Origin: Flavobacterium sp.
Lineage (GTDB): Bacteria; Bacteroidota; Bacteroidia; Flavobacteriales; Flavobacteriaceae
DNA length: 64,000 nucleotides
Direction: 5' to 3'
Assembly: GCA_027484725.1 (NCBI GenBank)
Contig: JAIXSK010000026.1
Coordinates: 1 to 64,000, forward strand
The notes below the pieces were generated by a model. The model saw only the letters and a list, made by a program, of their open reading frames with translations. It was not told where the DNA came from and did no database searches. Shown piece by piece: positions 1-8,100 of this stretch (positions are counted from its first letter, which is position 1; every line of letters begins with the position of its first letter). A program made the translations under genes and the position numbers.

Positions 1-758
1 GCTCCAAAGAGAACACCGGTTTCTTGGGTGGAAAGAATATTGGTATACACATTTGTTCCACTTCCTTCTACGGTTAGCAAAGAACTTCCGTTGGGTGTGA
101 TGGTTGAACTCCCGTTGAAGATGTGCACTTTCGAGGCGGGAGCAGAAGTCCCGATGCCAACCCGTCCGTTGCCTTTGAAACGGACATTTTCAGTAAATGA
201 GGTGCTATTTCCGTAACCAAAAGCGATGTCGTCAGCGGCGATTCCTCCGTGAATTTGCATCAGGTAATCCTGAATTCCGATGCCATGATGGGCCGCAGCA
301 TCTCCGAAAAAAGATATTTTATCGCCCGTAGTCCAACCAAACTGCAAGGGAACCGTTGGCGCACTCACTCCGATGCCCACTTTTCCTGTGCGATACACAT
401 CGTCAGTGATAGCTGTGGGCGAACTGGTGGTTCCTACTTTATACCAATCTTTGTCTCCTTTGCCTGAAGACAAAAATCCAATCCAACTATTGGTTAGGTT
501 GTCCCAATAATAAAACCCTGGAAGATTACTGCCGGAAGCCGTGGTTAAATAAACCATCATCCCTTGTTGTGCTGCCGTTGGATTGATTGCCGGAAAAGCA
601 TCTATGCGGGGTGTTAAAAAACCATCGGTGTTAGAGGGTGAAGATTCACTGGATGCTTTGACTTCAAAAACAGCACTTGGACTGGTTGTGTTGACACCCA
701 CCTGAGCAAAAGCAGCGGCAAAAAATAATAATGTTAATGCGGTATAAAGGGTTTTCAT
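1..758 (-). CDS. Secreted YadA/Hia-like adhesin, C-terminus beyond window edge (locus A)
   Basis: Partial: about 252 N-terminal codons are present and the gene runs off the left edge without a stop. ATG at 758 opens a signal peptide (MKTLYTALTLLFFAAAFAQ) followed by VGVNTTSPSAVFEVK, the same mature N terminus as the protein at 13167-16328. Both then share the stretch TAAQQGMMVYLTTASG and a YYWDN motif. Later residues read VGIG-type motifs (GKVGIGVSAP, GRVGIGTSAP), as in proteins that end in an intramolecular chaperone (Peptidase_S74) domain; that domain is not visible here. It is divergent from the LytTR regulator at 887 and probably controlled by it. Surface adhesin is an inference from the family; a phage tail fibre is unlikely because no phage genes are nearby. 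Confidence 0.8.
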   Translation of the reverse strand, partial: MKTLYTALTLLFFAAAFAQVGVNTTSPSAVFEVKASSESSPSNTDGFLTPRIDAFPAINPTAAQQGMMVYLTTASGSNLPGFYYWDNLTNSWIGFLSSGKGDKDWYKVGTTSSPTAITDDVYRTGKVGIGVSAPTVPLQFGWTTGDKISFFGDAAAHHGIGIQDYLMQIHGGIAADDIAFGYGNSTSFTENVRFKGNGRVGIGTSAPASKVHIFNGSSTITPNGSSLLTVEGSGTNVYTNILSTQETGVLFG

Positions 759-810
759 GGTTGAAATTTTGAACAAAATTCTGCTTTTAACTTGCCCTAT
801 ATATGAATTT

Positions 811-843
811 TATACCAACGACATTTATATTATACCAACGACA
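811..843. promoter_or_regulatory. Direct repeat, candidate LytTR operator between adhesin and regulator
   Basis: TATACCAACGACA occurs at 811-823 and again, identical, at 831-843, a 20-bp period (about two helical turns). Read on the minus strand, the core GTCGTTGGT matches 7 of 9 positions of the published LytTR half-site pattern (W-M-M-GTT-N-R-Y), and LytTR proteins bind such pairs about 21-22 bp apart. The site lies 53-85 bp upstream of the adhesin ATG and just upstream of the regulator's -7 element at 862-869, so it could serve both divergent genes. Confidence 0.6.
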
Positions 844-861
844 ACATAAAACAAAAAAAGT

Positions 862-869
862 TATATTTG
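862..869 (+). promoter_or_regulatory. Promoter -7 element of the LytTR regulator
   Basis: TATATTTG fits the Bacteroidetes -7 consensus TAnnTTTG. It lies 17 nt before ATG 887, which supports that start over the upstream in-frame ATG at 803, since 803 would precede the transcript. Confidence 0.5.
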
Positions 870-886
870 GTCAACAAGTTGCCTAT

Positions 887-1591
887 ATGAAAACCTGGAA
901 TTGTCTTATTGTTGATGACGAAGATTTAGACCGATTGATGGTGGTTGCTTTTGCTAAAAAATTTCCGCAACTCAGTCTGATAGCCGCCTGTAAATCTGCT
1001 GAAGAAGCGCTCGAAGTATTGCAAAAAAATACGATTGACATTCTTTTTTTAGACATTGATATGCCCAGCAGCAGCGGGGTGGATTTGCGCAAAAAAGCCA
1101 TGGCAGTTCCCGTGTGCATTTTTATTACCGGACATGCTGAATACGCTGTTGAGAGTTTTGAACTTGACACACTTGACTACATTATGAAGCCGCTTAAATT
1201 TGATCGTTTTGAGCGCGCCATGCAAAGAATAGAGCAGTTTTTAGAAATCAAAGAGAAAGCAAATTTGTTTGAACTCAGCTTTGGTGAAAATGCCATCTAT
1301 GTCAAAGAAGGAACTGAAAAATCAAAAGTGAATTTGTATGACATTTTGTATTTAGAGGCACTAAAAGATTATACGCTTTTGGTCACACCACAAAAAAAAC
1401 ATTGCGTCTGGTCAAATCTTGGTTCACTGATCAAACAAGAACCTTTTCAATCTTTTACGCGCGTTCACAGAAGTTTTGCCATTCAGAAACAATTTGTCAA
1501 AAAAATTTCTGCCCAAGAAATCATCCTAAGCAACAATACAATGATTCCGGTTGGCAGAAGTTATAAAGACATTATAAAAACCTTATTATGA
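887..1591 (+). CDS. LytTR-family response regulator (locus A)
   Basis: 234 aa. An N-terminal receiver domain (IVDDE near residue 7-11, phospho-acceptor Asp56 in LFLDIDMP, conserved Lys in YIMKPLKF) is followed by a C-terminal LytTR DNA-binding domain from about residue 130 (ILYLEALKDYT, FTRVHRSFAIQ, IPVGRSYK). The start at 887 is chosen because the receiver domain begins there and a -7 element lies between it and the alternative ATG at 803. The last codon overlaps the kinase gene by 4 nt (ATGA), so the two are translationally coupled. Predicted to control the divergent adhesin and itself through the repeat at 811-843. Confidence 0.93.
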   Translation: MKTWNCLIVDDEDLDRLMVVAFAKKFPQLSLIAACKSAEEALEVLQKNTIDILFLDIDMPSSSGVDLRKKAMAVPVCIFITGHAEYAVESFELDTLDYIMKPLKFDRFERAMQRIEQFLEIKEKANLFELSFGENAIYVKEGTEKSKVNLYDILYLEALKDYTLLVTPQKKHCVWSNLGSLIKQEPFQSFTRVHRSFAIQKQFVKKISAQEIILSNNTMIPVGRSYKDIIKTLL

Positions 1592-3561
1592 AGTTTTTAG
1601 GATGTTTTTTTCTGTTTTTCTCTTTGGGATTGTCGGCGCAAAAATCGACCCCTATTGAACTGGCGCTACAAACGCTCCAAAAAATGAAAGAAGACACCCT
1701 CAAGGTAAATCATCTGAACAAAATAAGTGGCTTCTATACCGAATCAGATTCTGCAAAAGCGATTTTCTACAGCAAAGGAGCACGGTTGCTTTCTCAAAAA
1801 CTCAAATGGGGGTTGGGCGAAGCAAAGTCAAACTTCTCTCTGGGAACTACCTACAGCAGTCATTTTAATTATGATCGCGCAATAGCTTATTACAAACAAT
1901 CTCTCAAAAATGCTGACGAGCCTTTAACCAGCAAGGTATTTCAGGGTCTCGGAGGGGTTTACATTTACGAAAGTAAATTTTCTGAGGCACTTGATTGCTA
2001 TTTCAGAGCGCTAAAAATAGATGAACGCTATAAAGATCAAAAAGGGATAGCAAAAATATCTGCCAATATTGGATCCATTTATTACGGAATGCATCATTAT
2101 AACAAAGCCGTTTATTACTTCAACAAAGCCGCAATAACTTATCAAAAGTTAAACAACGCGAGTGATTTGGCTATTGTTTACCGAAACATCGGAAGCGTAT
2201 ACAACAGTATGAGTCAAATGCAAAAAGCGATTCCGTATTTTGAAAAAAGCTTTGACTTGAGCAAAAAAATCAACGATACTGGTTTGCAAGCGCGCATTTT
2301 ATCTGACTTAGCATTGACCTTTTACAACCTTGAACAATACAACAAAGCCATAAGCTATAGCATGTTTTCGCTCAAAACAAAAAACTTCCAAGACAAACAA
2401 GTTATTGCATTTAACCACGGTGTAATGGGTGATTCTTATATTGAATTGGCTGCCGGCAAAAATGACCCTGCCTTGTTAGACAGTGCCGGCATACATTTAA
2501 ATGCTGCGATTACCTTGCACAAAGAGCTCAAAAGCAGTCGTGATTTGGCTTATGACTATTCGAGTCTCACACGGGCACTCAAATTAAAAGGCGATTACAA
2601 AAAAGCTTTGGAGTCATATGAAATTGCTATGGTTTATGAAGATTCCGTTTTCAATTTTGACAACAAAGAAACCATTAAAAACCTTGAAGATAAAAGAGCC
2701 ATTGAACTGCGCGATCGCGAAATCAAAATCAACAAACTCAAACTTGAAATCAAAGAAAAGCAAAAATGGATATTGGTTACCGGCATGATTTTACTTTTGA
2801 TTGTGGGAGGAATGCTTTGGCAAAAAAACATTCACCGCAAAAAAGTAAACCAAAAACTCAAAAAACTCAATGATGATTTAGCACAGAAAAACACCGAACT
2901 GGACCAAGCCAATAAAATCAAAGCTTTTTTCTTTAGTATTTTGAACCATGATTTGCGCAGTCCGGTGTATCAGTTGATTCACTTTTTAGAACTTAAAAAC
3001 GAACATCCAGAATTACTTGATGACCAACAACAAAAAATCATTGAACAAAAAACCAGAGCTTCTGCAGAACATTTGGTTGCCTCCATGGAAGATATGTTGC
3101 TTTGGAGCAAGAGCCAAATGGAACAGTTTGAACCACAGCCAGAATGGGTTTCTGCTGCTACCCTTTTGAACGAAATCAAGCAATCATTTTCAGGATATGA
3201 ACCGATAAAATTCAGCTTTGAAAACCTTGAGCAGATTTCGCTTTACACAGATGTAAATTATCTCAAAACCATTTTGCGCAACCTAACTGCCAATGCTGTA
3301 AAAGTGCTCGAAAAAACAAACCATCCAAGCATTGTTTGGAAGGTATTTCGCGAAAGTAACAAAGTAGTTTTTAGCATCACCGATAATGGCCCGGGGGCAG
3401 AAAAAACTCAATTTAAAGCCTTGTACGATGACTCAGAAGTTATTGGCATTAAATCCGGACTCGGCCTGCACGTTATTCGCGATTTGGCCAAAGCCATTCA
3501 GGCAGAAGTAAAAGTTGAAACTAACTTAAATCAAGGCACCACCATCAGCATTTGGATATAA
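1588..3561 (+). CDS. TPR-containing sensor histidine kinase (locus A)
   Basis: 657 aa. A signal peptide (residues 1-17, ending SAQ) leads into a periplasmic array of tetratricopeptide repeats (about residues 55-360, e.g. AIAYYKQSLKNA, ALDCYFRALKID, AIPYFEKSFDLS). A membrane helix (about 393-412) and a coiled coil follow, then a HisKA-type dimerisation domain with His454 in NHDLRSP and an HATPase domain (DNGPGAE, SGLGLHV). It overlaps the LytTR regulator by 4 nt and is its obvious partner. LytTR regulators usually pair with LytS-type (His_kinase) sensors, so this pairing is unusual. The ligand is unknown. Confidence 0.92.
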   Translation: MKFLGCFFLFFSLGLSAQKSTPIELALQTLQKMKEDTLKVNHLNKISGFYTESDSAKAIFYSKGARLLSQKLKWGLGEAKSNFSLGTTYSSHFNYDRAIAYYKQSLKNADEPLTSKVFQGLGGVYIYESKFSEALDCYFRALKIDERYKDQKGIAKISANIGSIYYGMHHYNKAVYYFNKAAITYQKLNNASDLAIVYRNIGSVYNSMSQMQKAIPYFEKSFDLSKKINDTGLQARILSDLALTFYNLEQYNKAISYSMFSLKTKNFQDKQVIAFNHGVMGDSYIELAAGKNDPALLDSAGIHLNAAITLHKELKSSRDLAYDYSSLTRALKLKGDYKKALESYEIAMVYEDSVFNFDNKETIKNLEDKRAIELRDREIKINKLKLEIKEKQKWILVTGMILLLIVGGMLWQKNIHRKKVNQKLKKLNDDLAQKNTELDQANKIKAFFFSILNHDLRSPVYQLIHFLELKNEHPELLDDQQQKIIEQKTRASAEHLVASMEDMLLWSKSQMEQFEPQPEWVSAATLLNEIKQSFSGYEPIKFSFENLEQISLYTDVNYLKTILRNLTANAVKVLEKTNHPSIVWKVFRESNKVVFSITDNGPGAEKTQFKALYDDSEVIGIKSGLGLHVIRDLAKAIQAEVKVETNLNQGTTISIWI

Positions 3562-3581
3562 AAAAACCCGGACGAACCGGG
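3561..3581 (-). terminator. Rho-independent terminator of trxA
   Basis: On the minus strand the 5-bp stem CCCGG/CCGGG (3567-3581, loop TTCGT) is followed by a T run (plus-strand A run 3561-3566). It overlaps the stop region of the convergent kinase gene. Confidence 0.75.
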
Positions 3582-3603
3582 CAATTTACTGAGTTTTCTT
3601 GTA

Positions 3604-3921
3604 TTACAACAATGCGTTGAGGCTATCTGCATAGGTTTGTTTCGGAGCAACGCCCACCTGACGACCGACTACTTCACCGTTTTGAAAAACCAAAACCGTT
3701 GGAATATTTCGCACACCGTATTTGGCGGCAAATTCTTGGTTGGCATCAACGTCTACTTTGCCAATCACAGCTTTTCCTGAGAATTCTTCGCTGAGTTCGT
3801 CAATGATCGGACCAACCATTCTACACGGACCGCACCATGCTGCCCAAAAATCAACCATTACGGGTTTATCTGATTTTAATACTACTTCTTCAAAAGTAGC
3901 ATCGGTTATTGCTAATGCCAT
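3604..3921 (-). CDS. trxA: Thioredoxin
   Basis: 105 aa, the usual length for thioredoxin 1. The redox-active WCGPC motif lies near residues 29-33 (AAWCGPCRMVGP), with the cis-Pro loop NIPT and the C-terminal GEVVGRQVG segment. It reduces cytosolic protein disulfides. It is monocistronic: a TAnnTTTG-type element (TAATTTTG, minus strand 3948-3955) precedes it and the terminator at 3561-3581 follows. ATG 3921 is the only start that gives the full fold. Confidence 0.97.
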   Translation of the reverse strand: MALAITDATFEEVVLKSDKPVMVDFWAAWCGPCRMVGPIIDELSEEFSGKAVIGKVDVDANQEFAAKYGVRNIPTVLVFQNGEVVGRQVGVAPKQTYADSLNALL

Positions 3922-4031
3922 AAAATTATTTTTAGTGAATTGTCTGCCAAAATTAGAGATTTATTTTCAAACGAAATGCTTCTCAAATTAGTTTTAATTA
4001 TTCAGATATTAACACAGACTATTTTATATAT

Positions 4032-4045
4032 TTGGGGATTCCCAA
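4032..4045. promoter_or_regulatory. Palindrome overlapping a -7 element, candidate operator
   Basis: TTGGGGATTCCCAA is a near-perfect palindrome. It abuts TATATTTG (4027-4034), a TAnnTTTG -7 element, so a bound protein would cover the start site. A sister palindrome is at 4124-4136. Confidence 0.35.
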
Positions 4046-4123
4046 TCCAAATTTATTCTTGTTTACAAAAAATAAGATGATTTGGTGTGGGGTTTTTTTA
4101 TGCTTAATTGTTCTGTAATTTGG

Positions 4124-4136
4124 TGGGATTTTCCCA
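4124..4136. promoter_or_regulatory. Second palindrome upstream of the lipoprotein gene
   Basis: TGGGATTTTCCCA (5-bp arms, 3-nt spacer) lies 18 bp before ATG 4155 and resembles the palindrome at 4032-4045. Confidence 0.3.
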
Positions 4137-4154
4137 AAATGATAACCTCAAATA

Positions 4155-5147
4155 ATGAATAAAACGATGAATTTAATGAAAAAAATGGTCGCCTTGATTG
4201 CTCTTTCAGGGCTGATGTTTTCGTGCAACAACGATGCAACCGAAACACCCCAAAGTACAAACAATTCAAAAGCACTTGCCCGGACAACAACACCTAAGCG
4301 TTATTTGTTTGATGCCACCAAAGCGCAAACGGCCGGAAACGCTGATTGGGTAATTTGTGAAAACACCAGCGGAACACCCTTAAGATACCCAAGTCCAACA
4401 CAAACATCAATTACAGCAACCACTACTGAAAGCTACTGGCGCGGGGGCATTTCTGCTTGGGGGGTGGCTTTGGCCAAAGAAGGTCATTATGTTGAAACGC
4501 TTGCTCCGGGTGCTGCCATTACCTACGGAAGTACCACCAATGCGCAAGATTTATCAAAGTTTGATGTGTATGTTATTGACGAACCCAACATCGCTTTTAC
4601 AGCGGCACAAAAAACGGCTATCATTAACTTTGTGAAAAACGGAGGCGGGTTATTTTTAATTGCTGACCACACCAATTCTGACCGAAACAACGACGGTAAA
4701 GATTCACCTATGATCATCAATGATTTGTTTACCAACAATTCAGTGCAAGCCAATCCGTTTGGTTTGGCTGTTGAATTGACCAACTATTCTCAGACATCAT
4801 CTAATGTGTTAAACGATGCGACCAACACAATTCTCAACGGAATGGCCGGTGCGGTAACGCAACTTAAGTACAGCGCAGGTGCTTCAATTAAAGTAACTAC
4901 TTCTGCCAACAGTTCAGCCAAAGGTTTGATCTGGAAAACCGGTCTCGCCAAAACCAGTACCACCGGAATCATGGCTGCTTCAGCTACTTATTTCAATGGT
5001 CGGGTGTTTTTGTTGGCCGATAGTTCTCCGGCCGATGACGGAACCGGAAACCCAAGCGACACGCTTTACGCCGGTTGGACCGAAGTAGGGGGAAACCACG
5101 CCAGACTTCATTTGAATGCCTCTTATTGGCTCGCCAAATTGCAATAA
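4155..5147 (+). CDS. Lipoprotein with a GATase-1-like/DUF4350-like domain
   Basis: 330 aa. The N terminus has a lipoprotein signal (LSGLMFSC, lipidated Cys at residue 24), so it is probably anchored in the outer membrane. The body holds a segment typical of the class I glutamine-amidotransferase/DUF4350 fold: FDVYVIDEPN, then TAAQKTAIINFVKNGGGLFLIADHTN, i.e. a strand, a 'linear' helix and a Gly-rich turn. No catalytic Cys is evident, so the fold may be used for binding. An internal Met at residue 8 is an equally good start. No operon partner; a bidirectional terminator follows. Confidence 0.75.
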   Translation: MNKTMNLMKKMVALIALSGLMFSCNNDATETPQSTNNSKALARTTTPKRYLFDATKAQTAGNADWVICENTSGTPLRYPSPTQTSITATTTESYWRGGISAWGVALAKEGHYVETLAPGAAITYGSTTNAQDLSKFDVYVIDEPNIAFTAAQKTAIINFVKNGGGLFLIADHTNSDRNNDGKDSPMIINDLFTNNSVQANPFGLAVELTNYSQTSSNVLNDATNTILNGMAGAVTQLKYSAGASIKVTTSANSSAKGLIWKTGLAKTSTTGIMAASATYFNGRVFLLADSSPADDGTGNPSDTLYAGWTEVGGNHARLHLNASYWLAKLQ

Positions 5148-5151
5148 AAAC

Positions 5152-5179
5152 AAAGCCGGATTTTGCGTCCGGCTTTTTT
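5152..5179. terminator. Bidirectional terminator between lipoprotein and dnaE
   Basis: Stem AGCCGGA (5154-5160) / TCCGGCT (5168-5174), with an A-rich 5' flank and a T run to 5179. It can end the plus-strand lipoprotein gene and the minus-strand dnaE. Confidence 0.8.
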
Positions 5180-5181
5180 AT

Positions 5182-8100
5182 TTAATTGAGTTTGTAATTA
5201 AGTTGCATTTTATCGAGTTCTTGCAACAGCTCTTTAGAAATTTTTATTTTGAGTTTTCTGCTCGGCATTGAAAGTTTGGTCACTACTTTAATTTGCTCAA
5301 CTTCTTGTGGGGCTGACGCTACGATTTCTTCTTCGATGAGCATTTCAGCATCAGGGTTATCAAGATCATCCCCGTCAACGCTTACTGACGAAACCGCAAC
5401 TACAGCTGTAGGAACCGGTTGTTCTATTTTTGCTTTTACTTTCTCAACTTCAAGCACTTCAAAACTAACCTGATGTTCGCCTTTGTTGGATTGGAAAAGA
5501 TTTCCGAGTACACCAATCATTTCTTGCTGCAATTCGTGTATGTTGAGCTGAATGGATAATTTCTTGGCAAAAGTGGGCAATACGTCTGCCAATAATTTGA
5601 CTTCTTGAAATGATATGCGCGGCTCAGATTTTTTGCCGGTTTCTCTATTGATCCAGCCCTCACGCACATTGATTTTAAAAAACAAAAACTGGTTGTTGAC
5701 CAAAAAATGTCTGAACTTGAGGTATTCCTCGTCAAAAATTCTGAATTCAAAACTCTCATCGTAACCCTCTAAATTAAAAATCGCCCAATCTTTTCCGTTT
5801 TTCCCGGTGCGGTATTGCACACCGGTCACGATGCCGGCAAAAGTTAGATTTTTACCCACAAAAGACTCTAGACTTTTAAGCTGATTGAGTCGAACATTAC
5901 AGAAATAGCGTATCTCATATTGGTAATCATCAAGCGGATGCCCCGATATATACATGCCCACCACTTCTTTCTCACGAGCAAGCTTTTCCATGGTGTTCCA
6001 ATCATCGCTGGGCGGCACCACAGGCTCTGGAATTTGTACATCACTGCTTTCACCAAACAAACTCACTTGTGATGAATTCTCATTTTCTTGAAATTTTGAA
6101 CCATAACGCATGGCTTTTTCCAAAAATGTCACACCATCAGTATCTACATGAAAATACTGCGCCCTTGAGACACCTTCAAAAGAGTCAAAACCTCCGGCCA
6201 AAGCCAAGTTTTCAAAAGTTTTTTTGTTGGCTGCGCGCAAATCAATGCGTTTGGCCAAATCAAAAATAGATTTGTAATTGCCTTTTTTGCGGTTGTCAAC
6301 AATGGTTTCCACGGCATTAAGCCCGACGCCTTTCACAGCACCCATGCCAAAACGAATGGCGTAGTTTTCATTTACGGTAAACTTATAAAACGACTCATTC
6401 ACATCTGGCCCTAAAACTGCAAGCCCCATGCGTTTACATTCTTCCATAAAGAACGAAACCTGTTTGATATCGCTCATGTTGTTAGATAAAACAGCCGCCA
6501 TGTATTCAGCCGGGTAGTTGGCTTTCAAATAAGCCGTTTGATAAGCCACCCAGGCATAACAAGTTGAGTGTGATTTGTTGAACGCATACTCAGCAAACGC
6601 TTCCCAGTCTTTCCAGATTTTTTCAAGTTTATCCTCCGGATGCCCTTTTGCCATGGCTTGCCCAATAAATTTAGGCTTCATTTTATCAAGTACATCGCGT
6701 TGTTTTTTCCCCATCGCCTTGCGCAAAACATCGGCATCGCCTTTAGAGAAATCGGCCAATTTTTGCGACAAAAGCATTACTTGCTCCTGATAAACCGTAA
6801 TTCCGTAGGTGTCTTTGAGCAATTCTTCGCAAGCCTCAAGGTCATATTCTATAGGCTCTTCGCCATTTTTTCTGCGGATAAAACTCGGAATGTAGGCAAT
6901 CGGTCCCGGACGATACAGCGCGTTCATGGCAATCAAATCGTTGAACACGGTTGGTTTGAGTTCCTTCATGTATTTCTGCATCCCGGGGCTTTCGTATTGA
7001 AAAATCCCAACCGTTTCGCCCCGCTGAAAAAGCTCATAAGTTTTGACATCGTCTATCGGAAATTCATCCGGATTGAGCTCAACACCTGTGCGGTATTTGA
7101 CGAGTTTTACGGTGTCTTTGATGAGCGTTAGGGTTTTGAGTCCCAAGAAGTCCATCTTGAGCAAACCCGCGCTTTCAACCACTGAGTTGTCAAACTGCGT
7201 GACAAACAAATCTGAATCTTTGGCGGTGGCTACCGGAACAAAGTTGGTAATATCACTCGGGGTAATGATGACGCCACAAGCGTGGATTCCGGTGTTGCGC
7301 AAATTGCCTTCAAGCACACGCGCTTGTTGAATGGTCTCGCTGCTCAGATTGCCTTCATTAGACAACGAAATCAATTCTTTGATTCGGTCAAAATCTTCGG
7401 GGCGCAACACCTTTTTAATCTCAGGTTCTTCTTCTTTGAGAAATCTTGACAAACTCCATTTAGACGGAATCATGCCCGGCAACAACTTGGCAATTTTGTC
7501 GGCTTCAAAAAGTGGCAAATCAAGCACACGGGCTGTATCGCGAATGGCTGATTTAGCGGCCATGGTTCCATAAGTAATGATTTGCGCTACTTGGGTTGAG
7601 CCATATTTATTGATGACATATTCCATGACTTTGCTGCGCCCCTCATCGTCAAAGTCAATATCAATATCGGGCAACGACACACGATCCGGATTCAAAAAAC
7701 GCTCAAAAAGTAAGTTGTACTGCATTGGGTCAATATTGGTGATGCCCAAACAATAGGCCACCACTGAACCTGCCGCCGAACCACGGCCCGGACCAACTGA
7801 AACACCCATGCTGCGCGCTGCGGCAATGAAGTCTTGTACAATCAAAAAATAGCCGGGATAACCCGAGTTTTCAATGGTGGCGAGTTCAAAATCAATGCGC
7901 TCTTGAATTTCAGCAGTTATCTCTGTATATCGACGTTTAGCACCGGCATAAGTCAGATGATGTAGGTATTTATTCTCGCCGCGTTTGCCTCCGTCTTGTT
8001 CGTCTTCAGCCACGCGGAAATCATCGGGGATTTCAAATTTGGGCAACAAAACTTCGCGTGTTAAATTATACACTTCGGTTTTGTCAATAATCTCAGCTAT

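Noticed and set aside
4063..4293. 76-codon minus-strand frame across the lipoprotein promoter
   Set aside because: It overlaps the lipoprotein start and signal peptide; no independent evidence.
6640..7131. 163-codon frame antisense to dnaE
   Set aside because: A shadow of a highly conserved gene; composition rich in Phe/Arg without domain features.
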